Positions 53,167 through 61,122 are shown, counted from the stretch's first letter. The stretch is 64,000 nt of DNA from Clostridium sp. OF03-18AA (GCF_003478035.1 NZ_QUEP01000008.1:78775-142774); one strand, 5' to 3'. Numbers and translations: made by a program. The notes: generated by a model from the sequence alone, not told the origin.

Positions 53167-53468
53167 ATGCAGAGGAAATAGCGATGAAATTTTTATCCAG
53201 GAGGACCTGTCCAAAAAATGTGAGGACAGACAGATATAATAAAATCATACTTCAGATGGAGAGTGAAGATAAGGAATGGGGCAGGAGCAGAGAGGTGAGA
53301 ACGAAAATTCAGGACACGTGGGATATTTAAAGGACAGGTGAAATGATATAATAAAAATATCAAACAGGAAACATGTAGGCAGAATACTTAAACTGAAGAA
53401 AAAAACACATGGAACAGGTTGCGGCATCATCCACAGGGATATCCGGAATTAGGAAAAGGGGGATCTAT
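53167..53468. other. Intergenic region with a repeated promoter-like motif
   Basis: No convincing gene; a 48-codon frame from ATG 53184 has AGAGGAAATAGCG before it but shows no recognisable protein. The motif AGGACAG followed by GATATAATAAAA occurs twice (53223-53244 and 53331-53356). The second TATAAT could be the -10 for the Ser-rich gene, without a good -35. Confidence 0.45.
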
Positions 53469-53975
53469 ATGAGAAATATGACATTTGGAGGATTTTTAGC
53501 AGGCTTGTGTACGATCATTGGACTTCTCTGTCTTATCGGAGCTGTCAGCGACGCAGCAGAACCGAAATGTATCGTGACCGGGTGCAGCAACAAGCGGGCA
53601 CCGGAGAGCAGTTACTGTTATCTCCACAAACCGTACCGAAGATCTTATACAAGTTCTTACTCGTCGGGGAGTTCGGGCAGCAGTTCGTCCTCGTCCTACG
53701 GAAAGTCATCGGGAAGCAGCTCATCCGGATCATCCAGCTATAAAAGCAGCAGTACTTCCGGCAGCAGCTCTGCAGCATCCAGAAGCTCTTCTTCCTACAG
53801 CAAGCCGAAAAGTTCTTATGGAACCAGCAGCTACAGAAAAAGCACAGCGGATTCCTACGACGACGGATACGATGACGTCTATATGGACGGGGATTACGAC
53901 GATGACCGTTATGCCAGAGACAGCGACTACGCGGATGGCGTCGATGATGCACTGGATGAGCTGGGGGATGATTAG
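53469..53975 (+). CDS. Ser-rich protein with N-terminal membrane helix and small Cys/His motif
   Basis: 168 residues. One hydrophobic helix (about 6-26), then a compact motif with three cysteines and a histidine (CIVTGC then YCYLH about ten residues on) that could bind zinc. A low-complexity Ser/Gly/Tyr tract of about 90 residues follows, ending in an Asp-rich tail (DDGYDD, DYDDD, ALDELGDD). I do not recognise a family for the whole; such proteins are found as hypotheticals in Lachnospiraceae. ATG 53469 follows AAAGGGGG. The ATG at 53409 in frame lacks a ribosome site. Confidence 0.65.
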   Translation: MRNMTFGGFLAGLCTIIGLLCLIGAVSDAAEPKCIVTGCSNKRAPESSYCYLHKPYRRSYTSSYSSGSSGSSSSSSYGKSSGSSSSGSSSYKSSSTSGSSSAASRSSSSYSKPKSSYGTSSYRKSTADSYDDGYDDVYMDGDYDDDRYARDSDYADGVDDALDELGDD

Positions 53976-54078
53976 AAAAACAGCGGAGAAGATTGCAAAC
54001 CATGTCTGGCGCTATGAAATTACTGATGGTATATAGAAACAAATGGAATGAAAATACAGAGTACAGGAGGAAACGTTT

Positions 54079-54744
54079 ATGAAACATATTGTAATCGACC
54101 TGGAGATGAACAAGATCGCGCGTAACTCAGAAGCGAGAAAAATCTGCAAAAGCGAGATCATAGAGATCGGAGCCGTTATGCTGGATGAAAACCTGCAGGA
54201 GATCGGGAACTTCCGTACATATGTAAAACCGGAATACAACGATAAGATCGCGGCGGAGATCCGGAATCTGACCGGGATCACAGACGTGATGGTAGCGAAT
54301 GCACCGGTATTCAGGGAAGCATTCCGGATGTTCACAAATTGGTGCCTGGGAACCGGAGACGAGGTCACGATCTATGCTTGGAGTGACTCTGACTACAACC
54401 AGGTCGTAAAAGAGATCCTCTTAAAAGAATACGAGCTTTCCGACGAAGAACACGGCCTGATCGACACCGAGTGGACCGATTTCCAGAATGAATTCGATGC
54501 GCACATCGGATTCGAAAGACGGATCTCCCTGGAACTCGCCCTCGACATGGCCGGAATCGATTTCTCCGGCAGACAGCACGACGCCCTCGACGACGCCAGA
54601 AACACCGCCGACCTCCTCCACGTCTTCCGCGACCGTGATCTCTTCGAGAAGACTCTCCGCAAAGTCAAAGAAGCGATGGACCCGACGCCGCTGGGGAATA
54701 CGCTGGGGAGTATGATTGATTTCTCGGGGTTTGTGGTGGGGTGA
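54079..54744 (+). CDS. DEDD-family 3'-5' exonuclease
   Basis: 221 residues. Exo I IVIDLEMN with the first Asp/Glu pair, Exo II WSDSDYNQV and Exo III QHDALDDARNTADLL with the final His and Asp place it in the DEDDh group with DnaQ and oligoribonuclease-like enzymes. It would remove 3' nucleotides from DNA or RNA; no polymerase domain is attached. ATG 54079 follows AGGAGGAAACGTTT. It is the last gene before the AT-rich cas region, 50 bases from cas3. Whether it belongs functionally to the CRISPR locus is not known; its base composition is that of the core genome. Confidence 0.85.
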   Translation: MKHIVIDLEMNKIARNSEARKICKSEIIEIGAVMLDENLQEIGNFRTYVKPEYNDKIAAEIRNLTGITDVMVANAPVFREAFRMFTNWCLGTGDEVTIYAWSDSDYNQVVKEILLKEYELSDEEHGLIDTEWTDFQNEFDAHIGFERRISLELALDMAGIDFSGRQHDALDDARNTADLLHVFRDRDLFEKTLRKVKEAMDPTPLGNTLGSMIDFSGFVVG

Positions 54745-54794
54745 TGCAGAAGGTCATTGTAAAGCATAGATATATTATCTGAGGGGTGAAGAAC

Positions 54795-57110
54795 ATGGAA
54801 AAAGAGAACAAACGTGAGGAAAAAGTATTTTATGCTCACACATCGTCACATGGCAATGAGCCATTGGAAGATCACCTTCGCTTGGTTGGAGATCTGGCGG
54901 AAACATTTGGAGCTGACTTTGAAAGTTCCAAAATCACAAAAACAATTGGAAACGTTCATGACATAGGAAAGCGGACAGTAAAATTTTCCAGAGTATTGGA
55001 AAGAATGGAAAGTAAGGTTAACCATGCGATTGTTGGCGCTGAATATCTGCATAATGAGTGTTTTTTGGAAAATGAAAAAAGACGATATATTGAAGATCGA
55101 ATGATGCATTTGATCATATGCGCTGCGATCAAGGGGCATCATTCGAGAATGGGGGAATCGTTTTCGCGAAAATATGATCTGGAAGAGATGTACCAGCTTC
55201 CGGAAGCGGATGAATTTGATATGCCGGACGGAGATGGAAAGGTAAACGCGTTGTCATCTTTGAAGGAGTATGAAGCTGTCGCGCAATATGCGGAAGATAA
55301 TAAATTGGTAGGTCATATTGAAAAAACGGACTATCTCCCGTTAGAGACAATGGACGAATATGCAAAGATGTTGTATGCCAGAATGATTTTTTCCAGTCTG
55401 GTCGATGCTGATTATACAGCAACAGCTAAGTTTTGTGATGATATTGAACTGGAAGAAGATAAAATATTGAACGCTGATAAGTGTATTGGAGATTTGAATG
55501 CCTATCGGAACAAGATCCTTGCAAATGCGGATCCTTCTCTTGAAATCAATCGCCTTAGAAATAAAGTTTATAATGATGCTGAAGCAGCAGGGAAACTCGG
55601 GAGGGGATTTTATTCGATGACGGCTCCTACAGGAACCGCTAAGACATTAGCGTTAATGCGCTTTGCGTTGGAACAGGCAAAAGTGAACGGATATAAACGG
55701 ATTTTTGTTGTTTTGCCGTATCTTTCGATCATCTCACAAAATGCGGACGTCTATCGAAAAGCATTTGGTGATAACATTGTTTTTGAAGATGACAGCGACA
55801 CAAAATATAATGAAGCGGCGCAGCGAATGGTTGATCGTTGGAACGCGCCGATTATTATCACAACAAGTGTAAAATTCTTTGAAACACTGTTTACAGACTA
55901 TGCAGCTCCGTCCAGAAAATTACATCAGATAGCAAATTCTGCTGTGGTTTTTGACGAATGTCAGGTCCTTCCACACGATCTGACAAGTTGCACGATCATG
56001 ACATTGAAGGCATTAGTTGATCATTTTAATGTGAGCGTTTTATTATCGACTGCGACCTTCCCCAAATATCAGTATCGAAGGGAAATACCGGATGGATTTC
56101 AAATGACAGAGGTCATAAAGAATGTAAAAACACTCTACTGTGATTATGACAAGATCAAAAAAACGAAAATAATCGTGAGAAAAGAAGAGATAGACTTTCA
56201 GGATCTGCGTGAGTATGCGCAGGATAAAAAGCAAGTACTTTTTGTTTTCAACACCGTTGGAAAAGCGCTTTCTATGTATAAAATATTGAAAGATGTAAAG
56301 GAAGGATCAACAGTGTTTTATTTGTCCTCGGATTTATGTACGGAACACAAAAAGACGGTGATCCGGAAAGTTAAAGCAATGCTGGATCAGGGACAGGAAT
56401 GCTATCTGGTAAGTACACAATGTATTGAGGCAGGTGTTGATATTGATTTTCCGACAGGAGTACGTGAGTATGCACCTCTGTCATCCATAATACAGACGGC
56501 GGGAAGAATCAATCGAAACGGAAAAAGGTATGGTGAATTTGTGATCTTTATGCTGAAAGATACGAATGTATATGGATTTCCTAGCAGTGCTTATTATACA
56601 GAGGCATGTCGAACAAGAGCGCTTGCAGAGCGTCATCAAGAATTGAATCTGAATGATATTGAGCTAATGGATGAATATTATTCGGAGCTTTACGGTCAGG
56701 ACACAAGTACGGGAGCTGACAGGAGTGAAATCAGAGAGGCCTGCAAAAAGCTTGATGTAAAGAAAATGTGCGATGAATATAAACTGATCGATTCGACCGG
56801 CCAATGCACGGTAATTGTGCCATACGCTGCAAAAAGGGAAGAATTTGAGTCTTTGCTCAAAACAATCAGAGCGCAGGATTACTGCATTACCAGGAAACAA
56901 ATGGCATTATGCCCGGATTTCCGCGTCAACCGATATATGAATGGAAAGAAAGCAGAATTTATAAAAATGCATTGTCATCAGCTGCATGTACGGCTTGGAA
57001 GAAATCGGGAGAAGGTAGGAATCGATTGGTATATTGCAGATATCGATGAAATTTATGATGAGAAGACCGGACTGCAGAGAGAGGAGATGAGCGAGGCGTA
57101 TATGCTCTAA
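54795..57110 (+). CDS. cas3: CRISPR-associated nuclease-helicase Cas3, type I-C
   Basis: 771 residues. N-terminal HD nuclease (about 1-230): an early His, VHDIGKRTVKF and IKGHHSRMG. SF2 helicase (about 255-620): Walker A APTGTAKT, DExx box VVFDECQVLP, STATFP, QCIEAGVDIDF and QTAGRINRNGK. The Walker A has Ala where Gly normally precedes Lys. A C-terminal domain follows. Recruited by Cascade, it unwinds and shreds target DNA. ATG 54795 lies 8 bases after GAGGGG. The base composition is clearly AT-richer than upstream genes. The next cas gene is 473 bases away, an unusual gap for I-C. Confidence 0.95.
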   Translation: MEKENKREEKVFYAHTSSHGNEPLEDHLRLVGDLAETFGADFESSKITKTIGNVHDIGKRTVKFSRVLERMESKVNHAIVGAEYLHNECFLENEKRRYIEDRMMHLIICAAIKGHHSRMGESFSRKYDLEEMYQLPEADEFDMPDGDGKVNALSSLKEYEAVAQYAEDNKLVGHIEKTDYLPLETMDEYAKMLYARMIFSSLVDADYTATAKFCDDIELEEDKILNADKCIGDLNAYRNKILANADPSLEINRLRNKVYNDAEAAGKLGRGFYSMTAPTGTAKTLALMRFALEQAKVNGYKRIFVVLPYLSIISQNADVYRKAFGDNIVFEDDSDTKYNEAAQRMVDRWNAPIIITTSVKFFETLFTDYAAPSRKLHQIANSAVVFDECQVLPHDLTSCTIMTLKALVDHFNVSVLLSTATFPKYQYRREIPDGFQMTEVIKNVKTLYCDYDKIKKTKIIVRKEEIDFQDLREYAQDKKQVLFVFNTVGKALSMYKILKDVKEGSTVFYLSSDLCTEHKKTVIRKVKAMLDQGQECYLVSTQCIEAGVDIDFPTGVREYAPLSSIIQTAGRINRNGKRYGEFVIFMLKDTNVYGFPSSAYYTEACRTRALAERHQELNLNDIELMDEYYSELYGQDTSTGADRSEIREACKKLDVKKMCDEYKLIDSTGQCTVIVPYAAKREEFESLLKTIRAQDYCITRKQMALCPDFRVNRYMNGKKAEFIKMHCHQLHVRLGRNREKVGIDWYIADIDEIYDEKTGLQREEMSEAYML

Positions 57111-57202
57111 AAGGATCAGAAAATATTTGTACATAGAGTGTACAGAGTATGGAGACGGCTGGTTGGAAGACGGAAAATAATATGACGATGTAAAATTTTG
57201 TA

Positions 57203-57231
57203 TTGTCATATTTAAAGGTTTTAGATATAAT
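57203..57231 (+). promoter_or_regulatory. Promoter of the crRNA-like small RNA
   Basis: TTGTCA at 57203, 17-base spacer, TATAAT at 57226. Perfect -10 and 5 of 6 in the -35. The start site (about 57238) falls at the 5' edge of the degenerate repeat. Confidence 0.8.
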
Positions 57232-57234
57232 GAA

Positions 57235-57322
57235 GTCCTGGGGTTTTATATCCCGTGGATTGAAATTAATTTAAGATTTACGTCAGTGGCCAGGATGCTT
57301 TGTGCTCCTGGCCAATTTCTTT
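57235..57322 (+). ncRNA. Putative crRNA-like regulatory RNA (CreR/CreA-like), degenerate repeat plus guide
   Basis: 57235-57266 is a 32-base degenerate CRISPR repeat, the same length as the array repeat and matching it at 21 of 32 positions. It keeps GTC at the 5' end, the CCCG right arm and the 3' handle TGGATTGAAAT. The left arm changed to GGGGT, which still pairs with ATCCC, so the hairpin cut by Cas5c is preserved although its sequence is not. A guide-like stretch starts at 57267 (TAATTTAAGATTTAC), then the terminator hairpin at 57287. The promoter in front places the 5' end at the repeat. The predicted RNA is about 85 bases. Processing and function are inferred. Confidence 0.7.
57287..57322 (+). 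terminator. Terminator of the crRNA-like RNA
   Basis: TGGCCAGGA (57287-57295) pairs exactly with TCCTGGCCA (57306-57314), 10-base loop, followed by ATTTCTTT. It takes the place of a second repeat as the 3' boundary. Confidence 0.8.
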
Positions 57323-57525
57323 ATAATGATAAAGTGTCAATGAAAAAATTCAAGTTGAATAAACATAGTGCTTAGCGTGTGATGTTTGTCACTGATGGAG
57401 ATATCTTATGATTACGTACTGCTTTAAAAAAGACAGAAGTCCTATCTGACTGAGATAAGCACTGTTTATAATCAATTGAAACATGTGCATGATGAACAAA
57501 TTATAAAGATATAAGTAATGTTGTA
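57323..57525. other. Rest of the cas3-cas5c gap
   Basis: No clear gene. It contains an 11-codon frame at 57340 (MKKFKLNKHSA) with a promoter-like TTGTGC-16-TATAAT (57300-57327) overlapping the terminator, a partial copy of the dispersed repeat (57443), and ATTGAAAC (57475-57482), identical to the last eight bases of the CRISPR repeat, followed by TGTGCATGAT, a 10-mer also present in the array leader. Confidence 0.5.
57443..57458 (-). repeat. Dispersed intergenic repeat, copy 3 (partial)
   Basis: On the minus strand TTATCTCAGTCAGATA is identical over 16 bases to the core of the copy at 29375; similarity falls off in the GATCCC part. Confidence 0.5.
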
Positions 57526-57554
57526 TTGACAAAAAGCATAATAAGATGTATATA
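57526..57554 (+). promoter_or_regulatory. Promoter of the cas5c-cas8c-cas7-cas4-cas1-cas2 operon
   Basis: TTGACA at 57526 (perfect), 17 bases, TATATA at 57549. The start site should be near 57561. The guide of the crRNA-like RNA matches 57548-57562 on the opposite strand, covering the -10 and start site. Confidence 0.8.
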
Positions 57555-57583
57555 TTTAATTAGACATAAACGGAGGTGAGAAA

Positions 57584-58252
57584 ATGCCTGAGAATGTTGT
57601 TGTAGACATTTACGGAAAATTTGCATGTTTTACCAGAAGCAATGCCAAGGTAGAACGAGTGAGCTACGATGCACCGACTCCATCAGCATGTCGCGGTGCA
57701 TTGGAAGCAATTTATTTTAAACCCGGTGAGTTTCATTATCAGATTAAAAAGATCGAGATCATGAAACCAATTCGCTATATTAACATTAAGCGAAACGAGG
57801 TAAATAAGAAGGCTGTATTGGATGGAGAACCGATCATTGTAGAGGAGTCGCGGACGCAAAGAAATAATATCTATCTTCGGGATGTATACTACAGGATCCA
57901 TGCAGAGATCATAAAAGAAAAAGGATGTGAAGAAAGAGTCACGCAGCAGTCATTGATCGACCAGTTTAACAGGAGAGTGAAAAGCGGAAAATGTTTTCAT
58001 CAGCCGTATCTGGGATTGAGAGAATGCATGGCGTTCTTTACACCGCCAGATCCTGACATACATCCAATCAGTGAGTCAGAAGACCTTGGAATTATGCTCT
58101 ATGATAATTTTGACATTAAAACCCATACCCCATTGGATACAGCGAAAGGAGAAGGAAACGTGTATCGTACCTTTTATCATCCTTATATCTGTAATGGAGT
58201 GATCAATGTTCCGGACTTTGCAAGCAGGGAGGTGTGGAAGGAGGATGTATAA
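57584..58252 (+). CDS. cas5c: Cas5c, crRNA-processing Cascade subunit
   Basis: 222 residues of the Cas5d/Cas5c RAMP family. It begins with a VVVDIYGKFACFTR strand, has SYDAPTPSACRGALEAIYF and a C-terminal half with HQPYLGLRECMAFF. In type I-C, which lacks cas6, it cuts the repeat at the hairpin base and keeps an 11-base 5' handle on the crRNA. ATG 57584 has CGGAGG 7 bases upstream. First gene of the operon; it overlaps cas8c by 8 bases. By inference it would also process the crRNA-like RNA upstream. Confidence 0.94.
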   Translation: MPENVVVDIYGKFACFTRSNAKVERVSYDAPTPSACRGALEAIYFKPGEFHYQIKKIEIMKPIRYINIKRNEVNKKAVLDGEPIIVEESRTQRNNIYLRDVYYRIHAEIIKEKGCEERVTQQSLIDQFNRRVKSGKCFHQPYLGLRECMAFFTPPDPDIHPISESEDLGIMLYDNFDIKTHTPLDTAKGEGNVYRTFYHPYICNGVINVPDFASREVWKEDV

Positions 58253-60068
58253 AGAAATATATGATTTTGCCATAAGTCGGGGAATTGGATCTGCCGGAAA
58301 TACAGAAAAAAGAGATGTTGCCGCTTACATAGAATTGGATCGTGAGGGAAATTATCGTGTTCTGGAAGCGCGCAGTAAAGATGAACGGAAGCAAAAAGTA
58401 TTATGCCCCAAAACCCCGAAGCACCTTGCAATTTCCCCTGTCTGTGAAAAACTCAAATATATATGGCCGGAATGTGCAGGAAACATTCAGGGAAAAACGG
58501 AGAAGATCAAACATGAAGAGTGGATTTCATGCATGAAAAAAGGTGCAGAACGGTCTGAGTCGATAGCGATTGCTTATAAATTCCTAAATAAAATTGAAGA
58601 TAGTCCGGAAATGGCACAGGAATTGTGGATCAAACTGGAAAGCTTCAAGATCAAACCGGGAGAATTTGTATCTTTTCGGATTGACGGAAAAAATCTTGAA
58701 AACGAAACGGATTGGAAAGAATGGTTTGAAGAATATTGTGATGATATTATACGTTCGGGATCGGATGAAAAAATGCCTGGAAAGAAAATAGTTTCCTGTA
58801 TTACCGGACAGAAAGTGGATCCGATCGTGGGAAAATTTCCAAAGATAATGGCTCCTCAAACAGGAAGCGGAGTTCCGGTCTTTTCGAACGATCAGAGTTC
58901 TGTAACGGGGGAAAGGTGCTCGTTCCATTCATTTGGAGACAGCGGAAGCACGGCGTGTCCAATGTCAAAGGAAGAGACCGAGATCATTAAAGCAGGAATT
59001 GAATATCTGCTGACCTCAGAAAACAATCATGATAACAATTTTGAAATCATGTACTGGTTTGATAATCCGGATGCATTCGATCTGATCAAAAAAGCTATTT
59101 CGATCGGGGATACAGATTTTGCTAAATTGATGGATGAACTGGAGGAAACCACAGAGAGATCTCAGGGAAAAGAAGAAAAATATTCCGCAGCTCTTCAGAC
59201 ATTAATAACAAAAGAAAAAGAAATAGAGTTAGGAAAAGTCAGCGGAAATTACTATATTATGAGCTTTGATGTTCCGGCAAAAGGCAGGCTTTATTTATCT
59301 GATTATCATAAAGATACATATCAGAACCTTAAGGCAAGTATAAAAAAATGGTATAAAGACACGACGATCATTGATAGCCGATCGAATTTTGAATATCGGA
59401 TCACAAATCTGTATGCAATTTTATTGGGACTGCTTGAAAAAAAGGACGTCAAGGACAAGTTCAATCAGGCAAAAAAAGAGCTGGGTATGGATATTAAAAA
59501 TCTGCTCAACGCTGTAATTTCTGATCAAGAAATCCCTGTAAGGATCTTACATAAGGTGTCTCATCGCGTGGACAGGGATATATTAGAGGGGAAAATCATT
59601 CCTGATATTTTTTATCTGCAACTTATAAAAGCATACCTGATAAGAAAAGGAGATGTTGAGATGGAAAATGCAATGAAGCTCAATAAAGAGTACAATGGGA
59701 TATATAGTAAAGGATATCAATGTGGACGGTGGCTTGCATGTATGGATTATATTCAGTTCCTTTCGGCACAGAAAGGCGTCAATGTATCTATAGCAAAAAA
59801 GTATTACAAAGCGATGAAAAAAAGCCCGGCTAAGATTTTTACAATGGTTAACGACAATAAAGAACATTATCTGGGTAAATTAAAATCCCGCAGTATGTTT
59901 GATAAAATTTTCGGGGAAATTTCTAATTCACTCAATGGAGATATCCCTGCGCATTTCTCCATTGAAGAACAGGCGGCATTTGACCTGGGTTATGCGCAGC
60001 AGCGTATGGTCTTTATGTCTACTAAGAATAAAACTGCAGAAAACAAGGAGGAAAATGAGAATGAGTAA
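58245..60068 (+). CDS. cas8c: Cas8c (Csd1), large Cascade subunit
   Basis: 607 residues. It starts MYKEIYDFAISRGIG and shows VAAYIELDREGNYRV, CITGQKVDPIVGKFPKIM and CSFHSFG(D), the usual Csd1 pattern. It recognises the PAM and holds the complex on DNA. The ATG at 58245 overlaps cas5c; GGGAGG lies 12 bases upstream. It contains a separate in-frame start for the small subunit (see 59661). It overlaps cas7 by 8 bases. Confidence 0.94.
   Translation: MYKEIYDFAISRGIGSAGNTEKRDVAAYIELDREGNYRVLEARSKDERKQKVLCPKTPKHLAISPVCEKLKYIWPECAGNIQGKTEKIKHEEWISCMKKGAERSESIAIAYKFLNKIEDSPEMAQELWIKLESFKIKPGEFVSFRIDGKNLENETDWKEWFEEYCDDIIRSGSDEKMPGKKIVSCITGQKVDPIVGKFPKIMAPQTGSGVPVFSNDQSSVTGERCSFHSFGDSGSTACPMSKEETEIIKAGIEYLLTSENNHDNNFEIMYWFDNPDAFDLIKKAISIGDTDFAKLMDELEETTERSQGKEEKYSAALQTLITKEKEIELGKVSGNYYIMSFDVPAKGRLYLSDYHKDTYQNLKASIKKWYKDTTIIDSRSNFEYRITNLYAILLGLLEKKDVKDKFNQAKKELGMDIKNLLNAVISDQEIPVRILHKVSHRVDRDILEGKIIPDIFYLQLIKAYLIRKGDVEMENAMKLNKEYNGIYSKGYQCGRWLACMDYIQFLSAQKGVNVSIAKKYYKAMKKSPAKIFTMVNDNKEHYLGKLKSRSMFDKIFGEISNSLNGDIPAHFSIEEQAAFDLGYAQQRMVFMSTKNKTAENKEENENE
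59661..60068 (+). CDS. cas11c: Cas11c small subunit, translated from inside cas8c
   Basis: In-frame ATG at 59661 with a strong AAAAGGAG (59645-59652) eight bases upstream, inside the cas8c gene. The product would be the last 135 residues of Cas8c, starting MENAMKLNKEYNG. Type I-C systems are known to make Cas11 by internal initiation in cas8c, and both position and size fit. It would form the belly of Cascade with two copies per complex. Seen: the site. Known: the mechanism in the family. Inferred: use here. Confidence 0.75.
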   Translation: MENAMKLNKEYNGIYSKGYQCGRWLACMDYIQFLSAQKGVNVSIAKKYYKAMKKSPAKIFTMVNDNKEHYLGKLKSRSMFDKIFGEISNSLNGDIPAHFSIEEQAAFDLGYAQQRMVFMSTKNKTAENKEENENE

Positions 60069-61122
60069 TGTTGTGAAGCTTGCGGAAGCAAAAGAAGTTG
60101 TAAAAAATACCTATACATTTACGATGCTTGTTGAAGCCAAACTCGCAAATCCAAATGGAGATCCAGATATGGGAAATCTGCCAAGACAGGACATTGAAAC
60201 AGAAATTGGGATTATAACTGATGTAGCATTTAAGCGGCGCATAAGAAATTATATTGATGTGGCGTATGCGGGAGAAGATGGAATGGACATTCTGATGCGC
60301 AATGGGGTCAGCATCAATAAGGAAATCGCTAAAATTGTATTGGAAGTAAATGGGGAAGAAAAATTCGCAGAGCCCTTTAAGAATAAAAAAGTTCCTGAGT
60401 CTGCCGCTGCATTTTGCAAAAGATTTTGGGATGTAAGAACTTTTGGAGGAGTTCTGTCAACAGGACGAAATGCAGGTCAGATCACAGGACCAGTACAGCT
60501 TGGAATGGCTGAATCGGTAGATCCGATACATATCGAAGACATGACGATTACAAGAATGTGTTATACAGATGGAAATGATTTTTCAACCATTGAGGATTAC
60601 GAACGAGAAGAAGCTGAACATGATGAACAGACGAAGAGAACCATGGGTGAAAAGAAAGTTGTATCATATGGTTTATATGTTGTTCAGGGAACGATCAGTC
60701 CCAGTTTGGCAATCCGCACAGGTTTTTCGGAAGATGATCTGAACAAACTTTTCGAAGCACTGTTGCAGATGTATGAATTCGACAATTCAGCATCAAAGCA
60801 GGGTATGCGGGCAGCCTCTCCATTAATTATTTTTAAACATATTGGTACCCATCCGGAAAATCCGGAGCAGAATGAGAAAGAGGCACTGCTCGGTTGCATG
60901 CCGGCGCATAAATTGTATAACATGCTTCGGATAACAAAAAAAGAAGGGGTTGAATATCCGAGAAAGCTGGAGGATTACGACATCGCTATGCAGATTCCGG
61001 AAACAATGCGTGGGATCAATATCGGAGTCAAGGAAAATCCATTCGGCGATATTATCTGGAGAAATGAATCGACAGATGAATTTTCACAGACACTCGAAAA
61101 TAATGGCATACAGGTAAAATGA
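60061..61122 (+). CDS. cas7c: Cas7c (Csd2), Cascade backbone
   Basis: 353 residues. FTMLVEAKLANPNGDPD near the N-terminus is the Csd2 signature, with FWDVRTFGGVLSTGRNAGQITGPVQ split over the centre and a C-terminal half typical of I-C. Six or seven copies coat the spacer part of the crRNA and flip out every sixth base. The start at 60061 has AAGGAGG nine bases upstream; the ATG at 60055 is too near. It overlaps cas4 by 4 bases. Confidence 0.95.
   Translation: MSNVVKLAEAKEVVKNTYTFTMLVEAKLANPNGDPDMGNLPRQDIETEIGIITDVAFKRRIRNYIDVAYAGEDGMDILMRNGVSINKEIAKIVLEVNGEEKFAEPFKNKKVPESAAAFCKRFWDVRTFGGVLSTGRNAGQITGPVQLGMAESVDPIHIEDMTITRMCYTDGNDFSTIEDYEREEAEHDEQTKRTMGEKKVVSYGLYVVQGTISPSLAIRTGFSEDDLNKLFEALLQMYEFDNSASKQGMRAASPLIIFKHIGTHPENPEQNEKEALLGCMPAHKLYNMLRITKKEGVEYPRKLEDYDIAMQIPETMRGINIGVKENPFGDIIWRNESTDEFSQTLENNGIQVK

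Noticed and set aside
53184..53330. 48-codon frame with a possible ribosome site
   Set aside because: Directly after a terminator, no recognisable protein features, and the frame overlaps promoter-like motifs.
55160..57110. Cas3 split or frameshifted
   Set aside because: The frame is intact from HD to the C-terminal domain with all helicase motifs in order.
57451..57482. Second full degenerate repeat ending in ATTGAAAC
   Set aside because: Only the last eight bases match the repeat; the upstream 24 bases do not align and no matching hairpin exists, so it is kept only as a fragment.
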